Assembly (NCBI GenBank): GCA_026986455.1
Contig: JALSON010000259.1
Span: 1 to 6,706, forward strand
Length of the DNA: 6,706 nt
From: Thermococcaceae archaeon
GTDB taxonomy: Archaea; Methanobacteriota_B; Thermococci; Thermococcales; Thermococcaceae
Direction: 5' to 3'
Part shown: one piece after another, positions 1-5,306 of the stretch
Layout: every line of letters begins with the position of its first letter
Position numbering within the stretch: position 1 is the stretch's first letter
Program-made: the position numbers and the translations under genes
Notes under the pieces: model-generated
The model's database searches: none
What the model saw: the letters and a program-made list of their open reading frames with translations, nothing else
What the model was told of the DNA's origin: nothing

Positions 1-566
1 GATACATCGGTGTTGGTCTTGATGTGGCAAGCGAGGAGCTTTACCCCAGAATCAAGGATTCCCTGTATTCGTGGGATGACATGTGGAAATTTACGCGGGA
101 TTCAGTTGAGGTCTTCGGTGAGGGCAGGGCATTCGTGCACGTCATAATCGGCCTCGGAGAAACGGACAGGGATGCGGTTGGAACGATTCAGATGGCCTAC
201 GATGAGGGTGCTGAGGTGTCTATGTTTGCATTCACCCCTGTTAAAGGAACCCGGCTCGAAAAAGCCAGCCCTCCCCCGCTCAGCCGCTACAGAAAGCTCC
301 AGATCGCCCACTACCTGATAAGAAGGGGGATTGCGGGCTTTGAGGATATGGAGTTCAGCGAAGACGGGACGCTCCTGTCCTTCGGTGTGGGCAGTGAGAA
401 GCTGGAGGAGGTGCTTAAGGCCTCCGCCTTCAGAACCTACGGCTGCCCCGGCTGCAACAGGCCCTACTATAACGAGAGACCAAAAAAAGAACCGTATAAC
501 TTCCCCTTTACCCCGGACGGGAGCTATGCATCGAGGGTTCTGAAATCAATCGAGAAGGATTCTTAA
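1..566 (+). CDS. Radical-SAM protein, biotin synthase-related, 3' part only
   Basis: The reading frame is already open at the left edge (first full codon at position 3), so the N-terminal half, including the CX3CX2C cluster motif expected of a radical-SAM enzyme, lies outside the window. About 187 residues are visible. They begin with YIGVGLD, a strand typical of biotin synthase-like radical-SAM barrels, followed by HVIIGLGET and FAFTPVKGT, which resemble late barrel strands. The tail carries TYGCPGCNRPYYNERP with two cysteines (codons at 444 and 453), a possible extra metal or Fe-S ligand pair. This tail recalls the archaeal biotin synthase-related group that includes the two-component lipoyl synthases LipS1/LipS2, but I cannot assign it to either with the N-terminus missing. 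A GTG at 24 could be mistaken for a start, but it lies inside the conserved barrel. The 3' end overlaps the convergent TPR gene by 21 bp. The superfamily call is strong; the substrate is unknown. Confidence 0.8.
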   Translation, partial: YIGVGLDVASEELYPRIKDSLYSWDDMWKFTRDSVEVFGEGRAFVHVIIGLGETDRDAVGTIQMAYDEGAEVSMFAFTPVKGTRLEKASPPPLSRYRKLQIAHYLIRRGIAGFEDMEFSEDGTLLSFGVGSEKLEEVLKASAFRTYGCPGCNRPYYNERPKKEPYNFPFTPDGSYASRVLKSIEKDS

Positions 567-1043
567 TGCCTCCCTGAGCTTTTCTGTTTTGATGTTTCCG
601 GGCACCTCTCTTAGTTCTCCCCTCACAATCCCTATGAGGGCCATCAGAAAGCTGTGCAGTTCTTTATCATTCTTTACCATTGCCAGCGTTGTCTCAAAGT
701 TTTCTCCGAGTTCATCCAGCCTGTCGTTCTCCTTTGCTATCATAACTATCGCTTTAATCCTTTCAGCTCCGAGCAGGTACAGCTCTTCACTTGGAGCTGC
801 CATCATGGCTCTCATTGCACATTTTATCGCTCCCCTGTAGTTATCCTCCTGCAGGAAGATATCGCCCATCCTGAAGCACGCCTCGAAGTAAAATTCGGGA
901 TGTCTGTCCTTTGCAAGCTCCAGGATCTCATCAAGCTTTTTCTTGGCCCCATCGAGCTCCCGTCTGTTCTCAAGTTCTATGGCTTCCCTGAAAAGCCTTA
1001 CAATTCTCTCCTGCGTGGTGTAGGGCTCGTACCTGATTGTCAT
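546..1043 (-). CDS. TPR-like helical repeat protein, coupled to RIO2
   Basis: This encodes a 165-residue, soluble, wholly helical protein with no signal peptide or membrane segment. Residues about 50-84 look like a canonical TPR unit (PEFYFEACFRMGDIFLQEDN, then YRGAIKCAMRAMMAAP, with the small/aromatic residues and closing proline in register). Residues about 24-49 form a weaker preceding repeat. The rest is amphipathic helix. I chose the ATG at 1041-1043 because it lies 1 nt after the RIO2 stop codon (1045-1047) and has GGGGAGG about 5 nt upstream, inside the last RIO2 codons. An in-frame start at 1097 would add 18 residues but would lie inside RIO2. The spacing implies one operon with translational coupling. 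TPR proteins are generally protein-protein scaffolds. A link to RIO2 or ribosome maturation is suggested only by position. The specific function is unknown. Confidence 0.8.
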   Translation of the reverse strand: MTIRYEPYTTQERIVRLFREAIELENRRELDGAKKKLDEILELAKDRHPEFYFEACFRMGDIFLQEDNYRGAIKCAMRAMMAAPSEELYLLGAERIKAIVMIAKENDRLDELGENFETTLAMVKNDKELHSFLMALIGIVRGELREVPGNIKTEKLREALRILLD

Positions 1044-1044
1044 G

Positions 1045-1965
1045 TCAACCTCCCCTGCTTCTCGTCCATGCATTATAGAATCTGTTCCATACCTCATTAA
1101 AATCTTTCTCCACCCGCCATCTCCTCCTGAAGGAGTTCAGCAGAACTGTGATGTCCCGCTTGAGGTATTCGATGCTCTCGGGATATGCCGTTGGGAGGTA
1201 CTGCGGCCAGTCTATTATGAGGATGTCGTGATCCTCGGTGAGAACTATGTTGAATTCGCTCATGTCCGAATGAACCATCCCGAACTCCACTATCCTTTCA
1301 TACTCGTCAAGAACCATGTCGAGAATTCTCTCGGCATCTTCCCTGCTCAGCTCTCCTTCCCTTAAATCTGCAAGCTCGACACCGTTTATGAACTCCATAA
1401 CTATCGCATGCCTGTTCCATCCTATGGGCCTTGGAACCTTGGCAATCGGAGAGAGGAGCTGGAGGGCTTCATACTCCCTCTGGGCAACGAGCCGGGATAT
1501 ATAAAGCCAGCTTATGTGCCTCTTGTCCATGAAGTCCCGGCGGTAGAGCTTTATCCTTGTGAAGCTCGTTCTCCCTATGCGGTTGAATTTAACGGCAACC
1601 TTCTCGCCACCGGGTGTTACAGCGGCGTAAACGTCAGCTTCCTTGCCGACCCCTATCTGGGTGGTGCTTATGGCCTCGATGATGCCCTTCCTTGAGAAGG
1701 TCCTTATTGCGAGGACATCATACCCGTGAATTGTGAGCTGATAGCCTATGTATCCTATATCGCTCCTCCGCCTCACAAGCTCCCAGCTGTCGAGCTTTCC
1801 AAGACGGTGTGAAGCGGTTTCCACATCCGTTCTGGCAAACCTCGCGATGTCCTCAAGGGGAACCCACCTGTGGTGGCGCATATTCAGCTCTACCCCCCTG
1901 AGGATGCGGAAGTCCAGATCCTTCAGGTGAGGGTATGCTTCGAGGGCTATGAGCTTGCTTACCAT
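1045..1965 (-). CDS. rio2: RIO2-family serine kinase/ATPase
   Basis: RIO2 is an atypical protein kinase/ATPase that acts in late maturation of the small ribosomal subunit, in the cytoplasm. Numbered from the ATG at 1965 (306 residues), residues about 1-85 are the N-terminal winged-helix domain that distinguishes RIO2 from RIO1. The kinase domain follows: RIO-type P-loop GVGKEADVY (105-113), ATP-binding lysine in VAVKFNRIGRTSF (K126), hinge MEFI (190-193), catalytic loop VHSDMSEFN (D234, N239) and metal-binding IIDWPQ (D252). The usual HGD of the catalytic loop reads HSD here. A GTG four codons upstream (1977) is an alternative start. A TATA box centred near 2001 would start transcription near 1975, which favours the ATG with a leader of about 10 nt containing GGTGGAG. 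The TPR gene follows 1 nt after the stop. Length is close to that of other archaeal RIO2 proteins. The family call is very secure. Confidence 0.95.
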   Translation of the reverse strand: MVSKLIALEAYPHLKDLDFRILRGVELNMRHHRWVPLEDIARFARTDVETASHRLGKLDSWELVRRRSDIGYIGYQLTIHGYDVLAIRTFSRKGIIEAISTTQIGVGKEADVYAAVTPGGEKVAVKFNRIGRTSFTRIKLYRRDFMDKRHISWLYISRLVAQREYEALQLLSPIAKVPRPIGWNRHAIVMEFINGVELADLREGELSREDAERILDMVLDEYERIVEFGMVHSDMSEFNIVLTEDHDILIIDWPQYLPTAYPESIEYLKRDITVLLNSFRRRWRVEKDFNEVWNRFYNAWTRSRGG

Positions 1966-1996
1966 TTCTCCACCCACAGAAGGTATCCCAGTGTGC

Positions 1997-2005
1997 TTAT
2001 AAAAG
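1997..2005 (-). promoter_or_regulatory. TATA box of the rio2-TPR operon
   Basis: On the minus strand this reads CTTTTATAA, a good archaeal box A. Initiation about 26 bp downstream would fall near position 1975, giving a leader of about 10 nt before the ATG at 1965, or a nearly leaderless mRNA. The position is inferred from the usual TATA-to-start distance, not measured. Confidence 0.6.
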
Positions 2006-2029
2006 TAGCCTGCCTCCCATCGATTGCTC

Positions 2030-2161
2030 TCACTTCCCCCGGAGGTTGTTCTGGATCATGAACTCCCATTCCCAATAATACTTGCGAAAGATTCTTTTAC
2101 GAAAACCTTCACGCTGATTTTCATTGTTTCCGGGGCGGAATCCCCCAATGTAAGCCGACAT
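2030..2161 (-). CDS. Doubtful small ORF, 43 aa, in the PAN-rio2 gap
   Basis: An ATG-started 43-codon frame ends with TGA at 2030-2032, on the same strand as PAN and rio2. The product is basic and aromatic in its second half (GFRKRIFRKYYWEWEF), with no signal peptide or membrane segment. I recognise no family. In favour: an AGGAG lies upstream (2174-2178), and T-rich elements at 2185-2211 could serve as a promoter. Against: the AGGAG lies 12 nt from the ATG, which is long; five of six arginines use CGN codons while neighbouring genes favour AGG/AGA; and two other short frames on the same strand (2056-2124 and 1959-2069) overlap it, so open frames are cheap in this gap. It may be a real microprotein, the remains of a gene, or chance. 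Confidence 0.25.
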   Translation of the reverse strand: MSAYIGGFRPGNNENQREGFRKRIFRKYYWEWEFMIQNNLRGK

Positions 2162-2184
2162 CGTCTTTTCCGGCTCCTTTGGAT

Positions 2185-2211
2185 CATGGATTAAACTTTT
2201 CATGGATTAAA
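2185..2211. repeat. 11-bp direct repeat pair in the PAN-rio2 gap
   Basis: CATGGATTAAA occurs twice, at 2185-2195 and 2201-2211, with a 16-bp start-to-start distance, about one and a half helical turns. On the minus strand each copy reads TTTAATCCATG. A related TGGATCATG is found at 2180-2188 and again at 2052-2060. The pair lies just after the PAN stop codon and upstream of the doubtful small ORF. It could be a tandem protein-binding site, paired weak promoter elements, or chance in AT-rich spacer. Confidence 0.5.
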
Positions 2212-2216
2212 ATTTG

Positions 2217-2223
2217 AAAAAAA
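2217..2223 (-). terminator. T-rich terminator of PAN
   Basis: About 9 nt after the PAN stop codon the minus strand shows a run of seven T residues followed by CAAATTTTAA. Such U-runs, without a strong hairpin, are the usual intrinsic terminators of archaeal RNA polymerase. No convincing stem precedes the run. Confidence 0.55.
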
Positions 2224-2232
2224 GGGTTTGGT

Positions 2233-3432
2233 TCAGCCGTACATGACCTCGTGCATGGCTATCTGCTGGGCGAGCTTCTGCTCCGAGCCGAGGACCTTGT
2301 CTATGGCCTTGATGAAATCCTCCTGGGTCACGTGCTCCCTTCTCGCCCTTATTGCAAACATCCCTGCCTCGGTTACGATGGCCTTGAGATCCGCACCGCT
2401 TGCTCCTTCTGTCATTCCGGCGATTGCGTTCAGGTCGACTTCCTTGAGGTTCATCTTCTTTGTGTGCACCTTCAGAATTTCAAGCCTTCCGGTGAAGTCA
2501 GGCAGGGGCACCTCAATCAGTCTGTCAAATCTTCCGGGTCTCAGCAGTGCTGGGTCGAGTATGTCCGGCCTGTTTGTTGCTGCAATTATCTTCACATTGC
2601 CCCTCGCATCAAACCCGTCCATCTCCGCCAGCAGCTGCATCAGGGTTCTGTTGACCTCTCTCTCACCGCCTGTTGTTTCATCCATCCTCTTTGCACCGAT
2701 TGCATCGATTTCATCAATGAATATTATTGTCGGGGCTTTCTCCTTTGCGAGATCGAACAGCTCGCTGACGAGACGGGCGCCCTCCCCTATGTACTTCCTC
2801 ACAAGCTCGCTGCCAATGACCCTGATGAACGTCGCATTGACCTCGTTGGCGAGGGCCTTGGCCATCAGGGTCTTTCCGCATCCCGGAGGGCCGTAGAGCA
2901 GGACACCTTTGGGCGGATCTATCCCAACCTTCTCAAAGAGATCAGGATGTTTTAAGGGGAGTTCAATGGCTTCTCTGAGTTCCCTGAGCTGCTCCTTGAG
3001 TCCTCCTATATCATCGTACGTTACAGCGGGCCTCTCAATGACTTCAAATCCCAGAACGCTCGGATCCTTCTGGCTTGGAAGCAGTTCAATGACCGCCATC
3101 GTCCTCTGATCAAGGGCAACCCTTGATCCGGGTTTGAGTTTCTCCCTCTCTATCCATGGGGCAATCCTGACGACAAATCTCGGTCCGTTGTAGTTCTGCA
3201 CTATCGCCCTGTCCTCATCGAGGACCTCCAGAAGGGTTCCGGCAAAGTTTGGCGGCTGTCTCATCCTTGACATTTCCATTCTAAGCCTCGACAGTTCCCT
3301 TTCGAGCCTCTCCTTGTCAGCCTCAAGGGTTCTCACCTGGAGCTCAAGCTGCCTGATCCTCCTCTTTAAATACGTGATGTAATCATCATATTCGCCTGAT
3401 GACTTGAATCCAACTTCATTAATGTCGGTCAC
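2233..3432 (-). CDS. pan: Proteasome-activating nucleotidase (PAN), AAA+ ATPase
   Basis: PAN forms a hexameric ring that unfolds proteins and feeds them into the 20S proteasome, as the Rpt ring does in eukaryotes. Counted from the GTG at 3432 (399 residues): a coiled coil at about 15-58, a proline pair at 60-61 between coil and OB domain, the OB domain to about 125, then the AAA+ module. That module shows Walker A GPPGCGKT (181-188), pore loop KYIGEGAR (213-220), Walker B IIFIDEID (236-243), sensor-1 ATNRPD (N287) and arginine fingers RPGRFDR (298-304). The last three residues are MYG, an HbYX motif that docks between 20S alpha subunits and opens the gate. A GTG three codons upstream (3441) gives 402 residues, but GAGGTGA sits 5 nt before the GTG at 3432, so that start is preferred. 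The gene is divergent from cas6. All key residues are present. Confidence 0.97.
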   Translation of the reverse strand: MTDINEVGFKSSGEYDDYITYLKRRIRQLELQVRTLEADKERLERELSRLRMEMSRMRQPPNFAGTLLEVLDEDRAIVQNYNGPRFVVRIAPWIEREKLKPGSRVALDQRTMAVIELLPSQKDPSVLGFEVIERPAVTYDDIGGLKEQLRELREAIELPLKHPDLFEKVGIDPPKGVLLYGPPGCGKTLMAKALANEVNATFIRVIGSELVRKYIGEGARLVSELFDLAKEKAPTIIFIDEIDAIGAKRMDETTGGEREVNRTLMQLLAEMDGFDARGNVKIIAATNRPDILDPALLRPGRFDRLIEVPLPDFTGRLEILKVHTKKMNLKEVDLNAIAGMTEGASGADLKAIVTEAGMFAIRARREHVTQEDFIKAIDKVLGSEQKLAQQIAMHEVMYG

Positions 3433-3437
3433 ATCTT

Positions 3438-3444
3438 TCACCTC
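3438..3444 (-). promoter_or_regulatory. Ribosome binding site deciding the PAN start
   Basis: GAGGTGA on the minus strand matches the 3' end of archaeal 16S rRNA and stands 5 nt before the GTG at 3430-3432. The competing GTG at 3439-3441 is part of this motif itself, so it is unlikely to be the initiator. Confidence 0.65.
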
Positions 3445-3499
3445 TGTATTAGCCTCTCCTAAACTGCCTTTTAACTCTATCCCTGTTCACAGCAGGAAG

Positions 3500-3508
3500 C
3501 TTTATATC
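3500..3508 (-). promoter_or_regulatory. TATA box of PAN
   Basis: The minus strand reads AAAAGGATATAAAGC, an AT-rich box A preceded by a purine-rich BRE-like stretch. Initiation about 26 bp downstream, near 3478, would give a leader of about 46 nt that includes the GAGGTGA site. The same bases read TTTATAT on the plus strand, so a weaker second promoter toward cas6 is possible. Confidence 0.6.
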
Positions 3509-3571
3509 CTTTTGGGAAACTGGCTTGGGTTTTTACTTAACTTAATGGTATTCCTTGATTGAAATCCTTCA

Positions 3572-3585
3572 CGAAATTTTTATAA
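3572..3585 (+). promoter_or_regulatory. BRE/TATA promoter of cas6
   Basis: CGAAATTTTTATAA combines a good BRE (CGAAA) with a TATA box centred near 3581. The expected initiation point is near 3607, giving a leader of about 40 nt that contains the mini-ORF and the cas6 ribosome binding site. Confidence 0.7.
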
Positions 3586-3617
3586 CCAGAAGCGCATAAG
3601 ATTATGTAAGGGGAGAG

Positions 3618-3641
3618 ATGCAGGTTCTAATCATGGGGTGA
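3618..3641 (+). other. Seven-codon mini-ORF in the cas6 leader
   Basis: ATG CAG GTT CTA ATC ATG GGG TGA encodes MQVLIMG and is preceded by AAGGGGAGAG, a purine-rich ribosome-binding-like stretch. Its stop codon is part of GGGGTGA (3635-3641), the likely ribosome binding site of cas6, 6 nt before the cas6 ATG. If translated, a terminating ribosome would cover the cas6 initiation site. It may equally be chance in a short leader. Confidence 0.3.
3635..3641 (+). promoter_or_regulatory. Ribosome binding site of cas6
   Basis: GGGGTGA with a 6-nt spacer before the ATG at 3648-3650. It supports this start and coincides with the stop codon of the upstream mini-ORF. Confidence 0.7.
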
Positions 3642-3647
3642 AGTCTA

Positions 3648-4379
3648 ATGCGTGTAGAAATAAAGCTCAGGCCGGCAGAGGAAAAGGCTATTCTGCCGTT
3701 TAATTACAACTATCAGATTTATGAACAGCTTATTGATAAGATGGCAATAGCCTCCCTTGAGCTCTCGAAGAAAGTTGAGACAAGTCATGTTGATTATTTC
3801 ACCTTTTCAAGGATAGTCGTGCGCAAGAGGGAGCTGATTCCCGACAGGGGTATCAGGATACTGTCGGACACGGTTTCGCTGTATATCTCATCATCCGTGG
3901 GTGAGATAATAAAGGCCATAGTTGAGGGCTTCAATGACAGTCCAGTCCTGAAAATAGATGACCTCTCGTTTATTGTCGAGGATTTTAAGGTTTTGAAGGA
4001 GCCCAGAATCAGGGATGGTGCTCTCTTCTCAACTCTGAGCCCTGTGATGGTCAGAACCGTCAAGATCAGCGGAAATAAAATGAAAATATGGGATCTCTAC
4101 CCCAATGAAGACGCTTTCTTCGAGAGGCTGAGAAAGATAATGCTGATGCGTTTTTCAGAGCTGAACGGCAGAATGCCCGAGGACAGGGAGTTCTCCCTCG
4201 ATGTTATAAAATTCAAGCCTGTCAGGATTCTCGTGAGGGATACCTACTACAGGGGATCTCTCATGGTCTTCCGTTATTACGGCTCGCTTGAGATTGCCCG
4301 CTTCGGCTATGACAACGGCTTTGGAGAAAAGACGAAGTACGGCTTCGGCATGATCAAGCTGATAGAAGAAGAGAGATGA
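3648..4379 (+). CDS. cas6: CRISPR-associated endoribonuclease Cas6 (stand-alone)
   Basis: Cas6 cuts CRISPR precursor RNA within each repeat to make crRNAs for type I or III effectors. At 243 residues it is of normal size. The start MRVEIKLRPAEEKAILPFNYNY resembles the first strand and the conserved Asn-Tyr turn of Pyrococcus-type Cas6. FTFS follows at 51-54, and the C-terminal glycine-rich loop signature GFGEKTKYGFGMI lies at 224-236. The fold expected is two ferredoxin-like domains. The only histidine in the protein is H47, four residues before FTFS. From memory, the catalytic histidine of Pyrococcus furiosus Cas6 is about eight residues before the corresponding FTYS, so H47 may be the shifted equivalent, or the enzyme may be altered. 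No cas gene or array accompanies it here. It is divergent from PAN and overlaps the end of the GlcNAc-1-P transferase gene by 26 bp. The family call is secure; catalytic activity is not. Confidence 0.93.
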   Translation: MRVEIKLRPAEEKAILPFNYNYQIYEQLIDKMAIASLELSKKVETSHVDYFTFSRIVVRKRELIPDRGIRILSDTVSLYISSSVGEIIKAIVEGFNDSPVLKIDDLSFIVEDFKVLKEPRIRDGALFSTLSPVMVRTVKISGNKMKIWDLYPNEDAFFERLRKIMLMRFSELNGRMPEDREFSLDVIKFKPVRILVRDTYYRGSLMVFRYYGSLEIARFGYDNGFGEKTKYGFGMIKLIEEER

Positions 4380-5277
4380 TTCCGAGAATGGCTTCTATCC
4401 CCCATACCATGGCCACGAGCTCGTATTCCCTGACCCTTTTTGCCCTCATGATCATGCCAAGAAAACTTGGATACGGGGGTGCCTTAAGGGTTCCATCCTC
4501 CAGAACCTGCGTTCTCCCGATGCTCCTTCCTGCAAACCTTATCCTCGTTTTCAGCAGGAAGTCAATTGCATGTGGAAGCAGCAGAATAGCTGTGAAAAGC
4601 TCGACTTTTCCCATTATCCCGACGATGCCTATGAGCGCACCCAGGCTTAATGTTCCGGTATCGCCCGGAAATACCCTCGCGGGGTAGCGGTTCCACCACA
4701 GAAACCCCAGAGCCACGGCACATCCTGTGAAGGCCAGAATCCGGGCATCTTCAGCCGTCATGAGGCCGAGGAAGAAGAGGGCTATTGCGGAGGTTCCGAC
4801 CTCCAGCCCGTTGAAGCCTGCCAGCATGTTGACGAGGTTTGCTGAGCCGGTTATGAATAGGACGGCAAATACCCCGTATAGAGCACCCAGGCTGAGTGAG
4901 AGGAAAATCAGATTAAGTTGCCCTCTGGAGGCGAAGGCCAGCAGGGGGGTTGAGACTAAAAGCGAGAGCAGAACCTTATGGGACTGCCTCATGTTTGTTA
5001 GGTCATCGAGTATTCCAACGAGCCCGAAGAGGAGGAAGATGATGAGTGCTTCTGAGGTTTGAGCACCGAGCACGGGGATTAAAGCCAGGGGCAGTGATAT
5101 CAGGATTGCCAGGCCACCCATCTCCGGAACCTCGGGCAGGTCGGGCTTGTGGATATCCTTTCCGATTATCCCCGCTTTTCTCATAAGTCCCGCTGTGTAA
5201 GGTGTGAGCACGAGTGAAAGCAACAACCCTATAAACGGTGAGATCAACACCATCAACACCCCAGAGAGAAAGCTCAC
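4354..5277 (-). CDS. UDP-GlcNAc:polyprenyl-P GlcNAc-1-P transferase, ALG7/AglH-like
   Basis: This is a polytopic membrane enzyme of the MraY/GPT superfamily (glycosyltransferase family 4) that moves sugar-1-phosphate from a UDP-sugar to a polyprenyl phosphate. There are roughly ten hydrophobic segments in 307 residues. Motifs in order: DIHKPDLPEVPEMGG (41-55), the catalytic Asp pair in GILDDLTNMRQSHK (D91, D92), NLVNMLAGFNGLEVG (147-161) and FPGDTG (203-208). NMLAGFNGLEVG is close to the NILAGINGLEVG of eukaryotic ALG7/DPAGT1, so UDP-GlcNAc and a dolichyl phosphate are the likely substrates, the first step of N-glycan assembly. The 5' end is uncertain: GTG at 5277, or ATG at 5253 (299 residues), which sits behind GGGGTG and is favoured by the TATA box at 5282-5291. 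It is divergent from the HAD genes and overlaps cas6 at its 3' end. AglH would be the closest named homologue. Confidence 0.88.
   Translation of the reverse strand: MSFLSGVLMVLISPFIGLLLSLVLTPYTAGLMRKAGIIGKDIHKPDLPEVPEMGGLAILISLPLALIPVLGAQTSEALIIFLLFGLVGILDDLTNMRQSHKVLLSLLVSTPLLAFASRGQLNLIFLSLSLGALYGVFAVLFITGSANLVNMLAGFNGLEVGTSAIALFFLGLMTAEDARILAFTGCAVALGFLWWNRYPARVFPGDTGTLSLGALIGIVGIMGKVELFTAILLLPHAIDFLLKTRIRFAGRSIGRTQVLEDGTLKAPPYPSFLGMIMRAKRVREYELVAMVWGIEAILGIISLLLSA
5228..5236 (+). promoter_or_regulatory. Candidate TATA box for the HAD genes
   Basis: CCTATAAAC on the plus strand would place initiation near 5258, giving a leader of about 50 nt before the ATG at 5307. It lies inside the 5' coding end of the divergent transferase gene. 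There is no better plus-strand box between here and the start codon that leaves room for the ribosome binding site. Confidence 0.4.
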
Positions 5278-5281
5278 AACG

Positions 5282-5291
5282 TTAAATAAAT
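5282..5291 (-). promoter_or_regulatory. Candidate TATA box for the GlcNAc-1-P transferase
   Basis: The minus strand reads CGAAGGATTTATTTAACG, a BRE-like start followed by an AT-rich box A. Initiation about 26 bp downstream would fall near 5261, just before the ATG at 5253, which favours that start over the GTG at 5277. Confidence 0.5.
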
Positions 5292-5306
5292 CCTTCGGTG
5301 AAGGCC

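Noticed and set aside
1495..1506. Strong TATA-like GGATATATAAAG inside rio2
   Set aside because: It encodes conserved-looking residues (LYIS) of the kinase, has no clear BRE, and would start a transcript in mid-gene; the coupled arrangement already explains expression of the downstream TPR gene.
1959..2069. 36-codon minus-strand frame (start MGVHDPEQPPGEV) running into the rio2 start
   Set aside because: No ribosome binding site, contains the rio2 TATA box, overlaps two other short frames, and shows no recognisable protein pattern.
2132..2146. GGGG...CCCCC inverted repeat as a hairpin terminator or RNA element
   Set aside because: Only about four G-C pairs with a 7-nt loop and no adjoining T-run; the T-run at 2217-2223 is a better terminator for PAN.
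1978..2232. Search for a tRNA or box C/D guide RNA in the largest gap
   Set aside because: No cloverleaf or T-loop sequence and no properly spaced C box and D box pair was seen on either strand.
2228..2955. Long plus-strand frames opposite PAN (222 and 234 codons)
   Set aside because: Antisense shadows of a highly conserved AAA+ gene; their translations are serine/leucine- or cysteine-rich without any domain pattern.
3553..3566. GATTGAAAT upstream of cas6, similar to the ATTGAAA end of many archaeal CRISPR repeats
   Set aside because: It occurs once, with no second copy at repeat-spacer distance, and no leader-array structure is visible.
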